Part shown: piece by piece, positions 1-6,710 of the stretch
Numbering within the stretch: position 1 is the first letter of the stretch
How the letters are laid out: every line of letters begins with the position of its first letter
Assembly: GCA_018968995.1 (NCBI GenBank)
Contig: JAGWZD010000018.1
Span: 1-15,770 of the forward strand
Source of the DNA: Bdellovibrionales bacterium
GTDB lineage: Bacteria > Bdellovibrionota > UBA1018
Direction: 5' to 3'
Length of the DNA: 15,770 nt
The notes under the pieces: generated by a model
What the model saw: only the letters and a program-made list of their open reading frames with translations
Databases searched by the model: none
Told to the model about the DNA's origin: nothing
Made by a program: the position numbers and the translations under genes

Positions 1-64
1 ACTAGGATTCGAACCTAGATAGCCAGAGTCAGAGTCTGGAGTCCTACCATTGGACGATTCCCCA
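1..64 (-). tRNA. tRNA-Gln (anticodon CUG), 3' end cut by window edge
   Basis: Read on the minus strand, the bases fold as a tRNA. The acceptor 5' strand is TGGGGAA, followed by TC, a D-stem GTCC/GGAC with a 7-base loop containing GG, an anticodon stem CCAGA/TCTGG with loop CTCTGAC, a 4-base variable loop, and a T-arm CTAGG-TTCGAAT-CCTAG. Loop position 33 is T and 34-36 are CTG, so it decodes the glutamine codon CAG. U at position 1 is typical of bacterial tRNA-Gln. Only one base of the 3' acceptor strand is inside the window, so the acceptor end, discriminator base and any encoded CCA cannot be seen. It lies 38 bases downstream of metG on the same strand and may be co-transcribed with gltX and metG. 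Confidence 0.93.
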
Positions 65-102
65 GCAGGAGGCTGCGTTCTAGCGCAGGCCAATTCCGAC
101 GG

Positions 103-2073
103 TCAAGCCTCTTGATCGGATCCGGACACATCTCCAGCGACGGCCGGAAAATACTGTTGTTTGGGCCCGATCTCGTGGCCTGCCTTCATGGGCTTGCCAA
201 GTTCATCAATACGAAACACCGAAGGCTCTAGCCTGAGAGATTGCCGCAGACGGTCCATGGTCTCTGGAACAAAGGGCCACAGCATGATCATCAAGTTCTT
301 GAGTACATAAAAGCTTGAGTACAGGGCGTTTCGCCTCGCCTCTTCCGGAAAACGATCATCATGGGGCTTAAACTGGGTAAAAAGGCTATTAATCGTGCGA
401 GCGTAGTTCTCAATGGCCCCAAGTAGATTCGCGTAGTCGGCCCGGGCCATAGCTTTCACATAGCGACGCACCACCTGAAGGGTCTCCTGTTCAATTTTCT
501 CAAGAACTACGCCCTCTGGAACCCGACCACCAAATTTCGAATGGCAAGCCGAGATCGGCTTTTCAAACGACGCGTTCATCGGACCAGCTAAAAACTTATT
601 GCGCTCATCAAGCGCTGTCACATCAAAGTTCGAAGCTTTTTCTGGAAGGGTCAGCGTTGAAAGAAAATATCGGATCTGGTCAGCGGAATAGCCCTTCTCA
701 TCGAGCAGCTGATCGCCGGTAAAAAAGTTCCCGCGAGACTTGCTCATTTTTTCGCCATTCACGAGCAAATGATAGCAACCGAAGATATCGGTCATCTGCA
801 GCTCGCCTGATTTGGGCAGGTGCATCGGATCGGGCTGAGTGCCAAGCCACATCGCGCCCTGCATGAGCACGTAGAAAAACACATTATCCTGGCCCAAAAA
901 CTGATAGACTTTGGCGTTTGGATTACTCCACCATTCTTTGTAGCGCTCAGGATCGCGTCCACTTTTTTTCAAGGCCACCTTCGAAAAAGAAATCGGCGCA
1001 ATGAGTGAGTCGGGCCATACATAAAGAGTTTTCCCGGCCATTTCTGGATCAAGATCTACCGGCAACGGAATGCCCCAGGCCACATCACGTGTGATCGAGC
1101 GATGTGCCCAACCATTCACCAGCTCGGTCTGGATGCCAATTTTAGAAAGCGCCGCACGCCCAGCTTCCATCTCAGGCTTATTTTCAAACTGAAGAGCCAC
1201 TTTTCTTCCAGGAGCGTAGCGCGGCTTGTGCTTGGGAAGCTGCGACTTGATCTCCTTGTAGGCGGCCTCACTCGCGGCATCGAAAGAGCAGGTGGGCAAA
1301 ACCGTGCCCAAAACCTCAGCTAGAACAGGCTTCCTCCACTCGGTCTTCCCTTTGAGCCATTCGCCTAAAACATCAGAAACCTTCCACATATCGAGCCACC
1401 AGTGGACAGTTTCCTTCATCACTGGAACCGTATCGCTGATTGCCGATTTGGGATTGATGAGTTTGCTGGGTTCGTACTGCATTCCGCAGCGATCGCACTC
1501 ATCCGAATAGGCGCTCTCGTTATCACACTGCGGATTCGGACACTTCCCTTTCACGTAACGATCAGGAAGAAAGCGCGACAGTTTCGGATCAAACCATTGC
1601 AGGCTTGTGCGCTTTTCGAGCATTCCGTTTTTATAGAGCTTTCGAATAAAATCTTGAGCGAGCACCTGGTGAGTTGGAAAGGTTTCCGGCGAAGAAGTGC
1701 CCGTGTAAACATCCACACCGATCGAATACCGCCTGAGCGTCTCCTGCTGACGATCATGAATCGCGTCAATGAACTCACGGATGGGCTTTCCTGCCTGCAT
1801 CGCGGCCACTTCGCTGGTGGAACCATGATCATCGGTTCCATTCACAAAAAGAACATTCTCGCGCCCAATGAGCAGGGTCATCCATCGGGCAAAAGTGTCG
1901 GCCGGAACATGGGCTCCTGCTAGGTGCCCCAGGTGAAGCGGTCCGTTGGCATAAGGCATTCCTGCAGTCACAACAGCTCGCTCTGGGCGATGCACCTGCT
2001 TGAGTACCGACGCCACATCCGTCGGAGGCCCTCGATGCTGAGATGGCGCTTGCTGTGAGTTCTGCTCGCTCAT
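103..2073 (-). CDS. metG: Methionyl-tRNA synthetase (divergent)
   Basis: Class I aminoacyl-tRNA synthetase that attaches methionine to tRNA-Met in the cytoplasm. It is 656 aa long, close to the E. coli length. The HIGH-type motif HLGH is at residues 47-50 and KMSKS is at 442-446. A zinc knuckle has cysteines at 178, 183, 193 and 196, with C-x4-C spacing in the first pair. The segment with SITRDVAWGIP (from about 326) is characteristic of the family. About 60 residues (roughly 258-316) appear inserted before that segment. Several positions that line the methionine pocket in E. coli are changed (W353-P-D-S-L-I-A-P and QDNVFFYVLM at 395-404). The anticodon-binding helical domain follows KMSKS; no clear C-terminal EMAP-type tRNA-binding domain is seen. 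The ATG shares its A with the TGA of gltX (TGATG), which implies translational coupling. Family assignment is firm; strict methionine specificity is likely but less certain. Confidence 0.92.
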   Translation of the reverse strand: MSEQNSQQAPSQHRGPPTDVASVLKQVHRPERAVVTAGMPYANGPLHLGHLAGAHVPADTFARWMTLLIGRENVLFVNGTDDHGSTSEVAAMQAGKPIREFIDAIHDRQQETLRRYSIGVDVYTGTSSPETFPTHQVLAQDFIRKLYKNGMLEKRTSLQWFDPKLSRFLPDRYVKGKCPNPQCDNESAYSDECDRCGMQYEPSKLINPKSAISDTVPVMKETVHWWLDMWKVSDVLGEWLKGKTEWRKPVLAEVLGTVLPTCSFDAASEAAYKEIKSQLPKHKPRYAPGRKVALQFENKPEMEAGRAALSKIGIQTELVNGWAHRSITRDVAWGIPLPVDLDPEMAGKTLYVWPDSLIAPISFSKVALKKSGRDPERYKEWWSNPNAKVYQFLGQDNVFFYVLMQGAMWLGTQPDPMHLPKSGELQMTDIFGCYHLLVNGEKMSKSRGNFFTGDQLLDEKGYSADQIRYFLSTLTLPEKASNFDVTALDERNKFLAGPMNASFEKPISACHSKFGGRVPEGVVLEKIEQETLQVVRRYVKAMARADYANLLGAIENYARTINSLFTQFKPHDDRFPEEARRNALYSSFYVLKNLMIMLWPFVPETMDRLRQSLRLEPSVFRIDELGKPMKAGHEIGPKQQYFPAVAGDVSGSDQEA

Positions 2074-3587
2074 CAGAGCGTCTCCAATTTCTTCAAGCGT
2101 GACTCGACTTCATTCCACGGAAGCAGACTCACCAGATCAAATACCGATGCACTCACGGCTTTTCCAGTCAGTGCCACACGCATCGGAGCTACTAAGTCTC
2201 CGAGCTTGACTCCAAACTGCTCGCCTAGGGATTTGAAAAATCCGTCCACATCTCCGTGCCCCATGCCGAGATCAGCAAGCGATGGAGTCGTGCCCCACGA
2301 CAAATCCGCACCAGAACGAGACACTGGGCCGTGAGCTTTTACTTTGGCACTGAGTTGCGCCACGGCCTGGGAAATGGCGTTCTTAAGAGCAGGTTTTGCC
2401 TCAGGGGTCTTTCCCCATTTGATGATCGACGCATCAAACTCAATCGACCCCGACGTACAAAGGGTCACCAGAGGCTCAGCGATTTCTTGAATCAACTTCA
2501 CCTTCGACAAATGAGCCGTGATCAATCCATGACCAATCTTGGTGTCGACGCGAGCCAGCGAATCAGGGGTGAAAAACGAGGCGAAGTCCTCAATCACGAT
2601 CTTGGCGAGTCGCGATGGTGCTGATGCACGAATATGCGTAGCATTGAGCCACTGGAGCTTCTCAAGATTAAAAACCGCTGAGCTCACCTGCACATGATCA
2701 AACGAGAATGCTTTCACCATCTCATCAATCGAAAAAACTTCTTGATCCCCATGACTCCAACCCAGACGCGCCAAAAAATTCAGAAGCGCCTCAGGCAGGT
2801 ACCCTTCTCCGCGATACACGTTGGCCGAAACAGCGCCATGCCGCTTGGATAGTTTCTTTTTGTCAGGCCCGAGAATCATTGGCAGATGAGCAAACTTCGG
2901 TACCGGATACTGAAAGAACTGATAGAGGTGCATCTGCTTAGGAGTATTGTTGATGTGATCGTCACCCCGAACAATGTGGGTCATTCGCGAATAGACATCA
3001 TCGACGACCACCGAAAGATTATAGGTTGGAGCGCCATTAGAGCGAATCAGCACGAAATCATCCAGATCAACGTTTTCAAACTTAATAGGCCCACGAATCA
3101 TGTCGTGAAACTCAATCGAGCCTTCCAGAGGAATCGCTGCGCGAATCACATAAGGAGCGCCAACAGGTCCGGGCTCGCGGCGTTGGCGGCAACGACGATC
3201 ATACATGGGCTTCTTGCCTGCTGCCTGAAGTTCCTCTCGCATTTTTTCAACTTCAGCTTCGGTGCACCAGCACTTGTAAGCATGCCCCTTAGCGATCAGC
3301 TCTTCAGCCCGCTGCAGGTACAGCTCCAATCGCTTGCTCTGATACAGTGGCTCTTCATCCCAAGTCAGCCCCAGCCACTTCATTGAGGCCAGAATGTCTG
3401 CTGTAAAGCGCTCCTCAGAGCGCTCAAGATCAGTATCTTCAATTCGGAGCAAGAACTTTCCGCCTTGCTGCTGGGCATAGAGCCAATTGAATAGCGCCGT
3501 TCTCACGCCACCGATGTGCAGAAAACCGGTGGGAGACGGAGCAAAACGGACACGAACTTCATTTCTTGAATGCGAAGGATGCGACAT
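2073..3587 (-). CDS. gltX: Glutamyl-tRNA synthetase
   Basis: Class I synthetase that charges tRNA-Glu, and also tRNA-Gln in organisms that use the transamidation route. From the chosen ATG it is 504 aa, a normal family length. FAPSPTGFLHIGG (HIGH-type motif, residues 15-27) and KLSKRHG (245-251) mark the active site, and HIVRGDDH (204-211) is also typical. A zinc-site-like pattern is present (C106-x-C108, Y129, C133), but the position of the last ligand, histidine in E. coli, is Q135. The frame is open upstream to an ATG at 3695, which would add 36 residues and overlap the cytochrome gene. The start at 3587 is preferred because the family begins just before V-R-V-R-F-A-P-S-P-T. No strong ribosome binding site is visible there. 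The stop overlaps the metG start by one base, and the upstream gene ends 35 bases before this start. Confidence 0.95.
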   Translation of the reverse strand: MSHPSHSRNEVRVRFAPSPTGFLHIGGVRTALFNWLYAQQQGGKFLLRIEDTDLERSEERFTADILASMKWLGLTWDEEPLYQSKRLELYLQRAEELIAKGHAYKCWCTEAEVEKMREELQAAGKKPMYDRRCRQRREPGPVGAPYVIRAAIPLEGSIEFHDMIRGPIKFENVDLDDFVLIRSNGAPTYNLSVVVDDVYSRMTHIVRGDDHINNTPKQMHLYQFFQYPVPKFAHLPMILGPDKKKLSKRHGAVSANVYRGEGYLPEALLNFLARLGWSHGDQEVFSIDEMVKAFSFDHVQVSSAVFNLEKLQWLNATHIRASAPSRLAKIVIEDFASFFTPDSLARVDTKIGHGLITAHLSKVKLIQEIAEPLVTLCTSGSIEFDASIIKWGKTPEAKPALKNAISQAVAQLSAKVKAHGPVSRSGADLSWGTTPSLADLGMGHGDVDGFFKSLGEQFGVKLGDLVAPMRVALTGKAVSASVFDLVSLLPWNEVESRLKKLETL

Positions 3588-3622
3588 GACCGCCGAAATG
3601 TAACGAAACCCGCGGCTGTTCG

Positions 3623-4450
3623 CTACCGCTTTTCGGAGTTCTTGATGGCTGAGGGCGCCTCCTGAGCCCCCTGCTCCAAACGATAGGCCGCCCAATAGCT
3701 AAAAAGGGCTTTCTCAGACTTTGAGCTTAACCCCTGATAGCCCGAATTTCGGGGGTGCTTCCGCAACTGCGCAACCAGCGAGTCCGTCTCAACAGAGGGA
3801 ATTTTACCCCACTGCGAGTGACAGGCCATGCAATTCTGAATGAATACTTTCTCTCCGCGCACCGCCGCTGGATCGGTGCGGCGCTTCAGGTAGAACGATC
3901 CGAAGCGTTCGCGATAGTTGGTCAGCTCCACGCGTTGAACACGCTGAAGCCCATAGGTACTGAAAGGAAGCTCCTCTGCTTGAAGTCTCGAGTGGCTTCC
4001 CGAAGGAATCACGCTATTTCGATCGGGCATCGCAAGCAGCAACGAGGAACGCGTGACTAAGGCCCTTGGAATCCACGCGTGGCGTCCCGCCTCGCCATGA
4101 AGCACCACTAAGTCGATCTGAGATCGAGCCTCAGCACTAAGATCCTTCATCGCAGTCTCTAGCACTGAGGACAACAAAGGCCCTTGGCTTATTGTTCCTC
4201 CAGACGACGCAAGACGCTTGTGCGGTAAAGCCCTTAATTCCGAGTCGTTAAAGGCCCGAAGAGTCTGCTCGACCGCTTGAGACTGCCCAGCCCGGTCCTC
4301 GAATCGCTTCCAAACCACAGTCAGAGAGTTCGAGGAAAGGCCTTCTCCCTGGGCGCCCGCTGGTCGCAAAAGCCCCCCTATAGACAGAGTCCCTAAAATC
4401 AAAATACCGAAAACCCGAGTGAGAACAGGGCGCTGCATCATTCCCCTCAT
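3623..4450 (-). CDS. Exported mono-heme c-type cytochrome-like protein
   Basis: Predicted periplasmic protein of about 275 aa. The N-terminus has basic residues, a hydrophobic stretch (VFGILILGTLSIGGLL) and a PAGAQ cleavage-type site, so it is likely Sec-exported. One heme-attachment motif, CMACH, is at residues 207-211. No methionine follows it, so the usual distal heme ligand of a class I cytochrome is absent; H232 is the only later histidine. The 170 or so residues before the heme motif are not a family I can name. Their pattern (LVVLHGEAG, then YGLQRVQRVELTNY) faintly recalls molybdopterin-free SUOX-like folds, which is weak inference. Start is uncertain: ATGs lie at 4492, 4450, 4441 and 4438. 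AGGGGA precedes the 4438 start, while a promoter-like element reaching 4449 would favour 4441 or 4438. It is followed by gltX on the same strand after 35 bases. Confidence 0.72.
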   Translation of the reverse strand: MRGMMQRPVLTRVFGILILGTLSIGGLLRPAGAQGEGLSSNSLTVVWKRFEDRAGQSQAVEQTLRAFNDSELRALPHKRLASSGGTISQGPLLSSVLETAMKDLSAEARSQIDLVVLHGEAGRHAWIPRALVTRSSLLLAMPDRNSVIPSGSHSRLQAEELPFSTYGLQRVQRVELTNYRERFGSFYLKRRTDPAAVRGEKVFIQNCMACHSQWGKIPSVETDSLVAQLRKHPRNSGYQGLSSKSEKALFSYWAAYRLEQGAQEAPSAIKNSEKR

Positions 4451-4477
4451 TAAGGACCCGACCCCGGGCCCTGTCAA
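4449..4477 (-). promoter_or_regulatory. Candidate sigma-70-type promoter for the cytochrome-gltX-metG unit
   Basis: On the minus strand there is a perfect -35 hexamer TTGACA (4477-4472), a 17-base spacer, then CTTAAT (4454-4449), which matches TATAAT at four of six positions. Transcription would start near 4442, next to the ATG at 4441, which would give a leaderless or nearly leaderless mRNA. The spacer is very G+C rich. The hexamers and spacing are seen; promoter function is inferred. Confidence 0.45.
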
Positions 4478-4526
4478 GCGCTGCCAAGGCAATGTTTTCG
4501 CTTGGGAAGATCTTTGTGCCTGTGTT

Positions 4527-4576
4527 AAGAGGGGGGGGAAACCGGATCACCAAGGTGGGCCAAAACCCCACCTTTT
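4527..4576 (+). promoter_or_regulatory. Possible antiterminator pairing in the rimP leader
   Basis: The bases AAGA followed by a run of eight G (4531-4538) can pair with the 3' arm of the terminator hairpin. Positions 4527-4537 against 4566-4576 give ten pairs of eleven, including one G-U pair, with one G-A mismatch. This helix and the terminator stem use the same 3' bases and so exclude each other, as in an attenuator. Pairing was worked out by hand; no folding energy was computed. Confidence 0.35.
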
Positions 4577-4581
4577 TTTTT
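4552..4581 (+). terminator. Intrinsic terminator in the leader of the rimP-nusA operon
   Basis: A perfect 8-bp stem, AAGGTGGG (4552-4559) with CCCACCTT (4567-4574), closes a 7-base loop and is followed by a run of T to 4581. On the plus strand this is a standard Rho-independent terminator. On the minus strand it lacks a T run, so it does not serve the divergent cytochrome gene. No plus-strand gene precedes it in the window, and rimP starts 27 bases after it, so it most likely regulates read-through into the operon. Confidence 0.75.
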
Positions 4582-4608
4582 GGCCTGACGAGGGACCAAA
4601 GCGAAGCC

Positions 4609-5253
4609 ATGAGTAAAGTTGAGACAAACCCAGAACAAAACACCTCTTTAGCCAGAACCTCTGAGGCAGATCTGAACTCAGCCCAGAGCGTGAAGGTCGA
4701 AGACCGGCTGATGTTTCGCCTCACGGAGATCCTTGCTGCGCTAGGATATGAGCTTGTTCATGTCGAGGTCCAGACCCACCGACAGATGATCTTAAGATTA
4801 TTCATCGATAAACCGGGCGGTATTGGTATTGAAGACTGCGCTCTGGTCTCGAAAGCGTTGGATCAACCTCTTGAGCAGCTCCCTGAAGTGACTGAACTGT
4901 TTAAGAGCGGCGCTTATGAGCTCGAAGTTTCCTCGCCCGGCGTTGACCGCCCTTTACGCAAAGAGCAGGACTTCATGCGTTTCAAAGGACGACGCATTCG
5001 CCTGAACACGTTCCGCCCGCTCGCAGCGGAGGAACTCGAAAACAACTCTTACGCATCCTTAAACCCAAGACAGAAAAATTTTCTCGGTGAGCTCCTAGGT
5101 TTTAACTCAGGGAAAGTTCACATGAGATCGAATATCGGCAATGCCGAGATTAAAATTCCCCTGGCTTTAGTGGCCAAGGCAAACCTGGATCCTGATTTTG
5201 ATTTTTCAGATCAGGAGCAAACAGACTCTAAAAGTCGACAGAAACGTAACTAG
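4609..5253 (+). CDS. rimP: Ribosome maturation factor RimP
   Basis: RimP helps assemble the 30S ribosomal subunit. The protein is 215 aa from this start, longer than the roughly 150 aa of E. coli RimP. Family signatures are GYELVHVEV (about residues 44-52), the acidic/hydrophobic core around LRLFIDKPGG, and LEVSSPGVDRPL (about 105-116). The extra length comes from a polar N-terminal tail of about 27 residues and an insertion (around LENNSYASLNPRQKN) in the C-terminal SH3-like domain. The start is not certain. The frame is open back to an ATG at 4492, but that reading runs through the terminator hairpin. A GTG at 4690 would remove the tail. No strong Shine-Dalgarno sequence precedes 4609; GAGGG lies about 15 bases away. 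It is the first gene of the operon, with nusA 8 bases downstream. Confidence 0.9.
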   Translation: MSKVETNPEQNTSLARTSEADLNSAQSVKVEDRLMFRLTEILAALGYELVHVEVQTHRQMILRLFIDKPGGIGIEDCALVSKALDQPLEQLPEVTELFKSGAYELEVSSPGVDRPLRKEQDFMRFKGRRIRLNTFRPLAAEELENNSYASLNPRQKNFLGELLGFNSGKVHMRSNIGNAEIKIPLALVAKANLDPDFDFSDQEQTDSKSRQKRN

Positions 5254-5261
5254 AGGTAAGC

Positions 5262-6641
5262 ATGAATACTTCAGAATTAGCACGAGTCATCGAATCCGTT
5301 GGTAAAGATCGTGGAATCAAGCGCGAGATCATCATCAGCGCGCTAGAACAAGCGATCTTGTCGGCTGCACAAAAGCGTTACGGACCGAACGCTGTACTCG
5401 AGGCTCATTACAACTCAGACACTGGAGAGATCGATTTGTTCCTCTTCAAAAAAGTAGTCGAGTCAGAACCTGAGATGCTTGAGGAATCTGAAGAGATCAA
5501 CCTAGAAGAAGCTCGCGTCCTCGACCCTGAGTGCAGCATCGGAGATGAACTTGGCGTAAAGGTTGAAGGTCCAGGATTTGGTCGTATTGACGCTCAAACC
5601 GCTAAACAGGTGATCTTTCAGAAGGTTCGGGATGCCGAGCGGGAAATTATTTACAACGAGTTCATACACCGTAAAGGTGAGGTCATCACCGGAATTGCCC
5701 GACGCGTGGAGCGAGGTAATTTGATCATCGATCTTGGAAAAACAGACGCTGTTCTTCCTCGTACCGAAATCATTCCTGGTGAAATCTTTAAACCAGGCGA
5801 CCGCGTTCAAGCCTATCTTTCGGACGTTGCTCACACGACCAGAGGCCCACAGATCTATTTGTCACGGACCTCTCCAAAATACCTCATCAAACTGTTTGAG
5901 GTAGAGGTTCCAGAAATCCGCGACGGAATTGTAGAGATCAAGCTCTGCTCTCGTGAACCGGGCGCCCGAGCCAAAATTGCCGTAGTGTCCAAGGACCGGG
6001 ATGTTGACCCGGTTGGTGCCTGCGTTGGCATGAAAGGCATTCGCGTTCAAAATGTTATCCAAGAGCTTCGGGGAGAAAAAATTGATATTATCCCCTGGTC
6101 TGACAATCCGGTGATGTTCGTTCGATCGTCGCTTGCTCCTGCTGAAATTTCTTCAGTGCGACTTGATGAGCGCACAAAATCGATGGAGATCATGGTAGAA
6201 GACGATCAGCTCTCATTGGCAATCGGTCGCCGCGGGCAAAATGTACGCTTAGCTTCGCAGCTCACGGGATGGAAGCTCGACATCATTTCGAAGTCCAAGC
6301 TGCAGAAGCGTACTGCAGAATCTATCTTCAACCTGAAGCACATCGAAGGCATTCAGGAGACGATGGCCCACTCGATTTACGGTGCGGGTTACTTGAGCGT
6401 GAGACAGGTCGCTGAGGCCTCCTTAGAAGCCCTGCAGAAAATTCCAGGGTATGAGTCGGCTGATGCTGCGCAGAAGCTAAAAGATGGCGCTGCAGCCGTT
6501 GCAGACAAAGTGGACGCGATCATGGCGACCATGACGGTAGCGCCAACTGTAGCAGAGATCGGTGGTAACGATGCCAAGAGCCAAGCCGAAGCGCGACTTC
6601 GTGAGATGATGCGCGAAGAAGAAAAGAAGACCACCGAATAG
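5262..6641 (+). CDS. nusA: Transcription termination/antitermination factor NusA
   Basis: NusA binds RNA polymerase and nascent RNA and modulates pausing, intrinsic termination and antitermination. The protein is 459 aa. Domain order is the polymerase-binding N-terminal domain (about 1-125), an S1 RNA-binding domain (about 135-200, from RKGEVITGIARRVE), KH1 with VGMKG (254-259 region), KH2 with IGRRGQNV (321-328), then one helix-hairpin-helix repeat (about 355-410) and a charged tail. E. coli has two such C-terminal repeats, so this is an intermediate form. The ATG has a good ribosome binding site, AGAGGT, at suitable spacing. It sits directly after rimP, and a terminator hairpin in front of rimP makes feedback control by NusA plausible. 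No ylxR-type gene separates it from infB. Confidence 0.97.
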   Translation: MNTSELARVIESVGKDRGIKREIIISALEQAILSAAQKRYGPNAVLEAHYNSDTGEIDLFLFKKVVESEPEMLEESEEINLEEARVLDPECSIGDELGVKVEGPGFGRIDAQTAKQVIFQKVRDAEREIIYNEFIHRKGEVITGIARRVERGNLIIDLGKTDAVLPRTEIIPGEIFKPGDRVQAYLSDVAHTTRGPQIYLSRTSPKYLIKLFEVEVPEIRDGIVEIKLCSREPGARAKIAVVSKDRDVDPVGACVGMKGIRVQNVIQELRGEKIDIIPWSDNPVMFVRSSLAPAEISSVRLDERTKSMEIMVEDDQLSLAIGRRGQNVRLASQLTGWKLDIISKSKLQKRTAESIFNLKHIEGIQETMAHSIYGAGYLSVRQVAEASLEALQKIPGYESADAAQKLKDGAAAVADKVDAIMATMTVAPTVAEIGGNDAKSQAEARLREMMREEEKKTTE

Positions 6642-6710
6642 TGCTGCTGAGGAAATGGGTAAATTAGTAGGACGGATTGAAATAACGGAATGACGGAACT
6701 GAAGGACAAC

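Noticed and set aside
1402..1923. 173-codon plus-strand frame inside metG
   Set aside because: It is antisense to a clear synthetase gene, has no ribosome binding site and no recognisable domain.
2886..3386. 166-codon plus-strand frame inside gltX
   Set aside because: It is antisense to conserved gltX sequence and best explained by codon bias.
3588..3695. Upstream in-frame extension of gltX (36 residues)
   Set aside because: It overlaps the end of the cytochrome gene, is Gly/Ser-rich without family similarity, and GluRS proteins begin just before the V-R-V-R-F-A-P segment.
4492..4608. In-frame extension of rimP back to an ATG at 4492
   Set aside because: It reads through the G8 tract and the terminator hairpin and gives a sequence unlike RimP. 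The open frame is most simply chance.
4248..4724. 158-codon minus-strand frame across the rimP/cytochrome spacer
   Set aside because: It runs antisense to rimP and overlaps the cytochrome gene in another frame; its sequence has no export or family signals.
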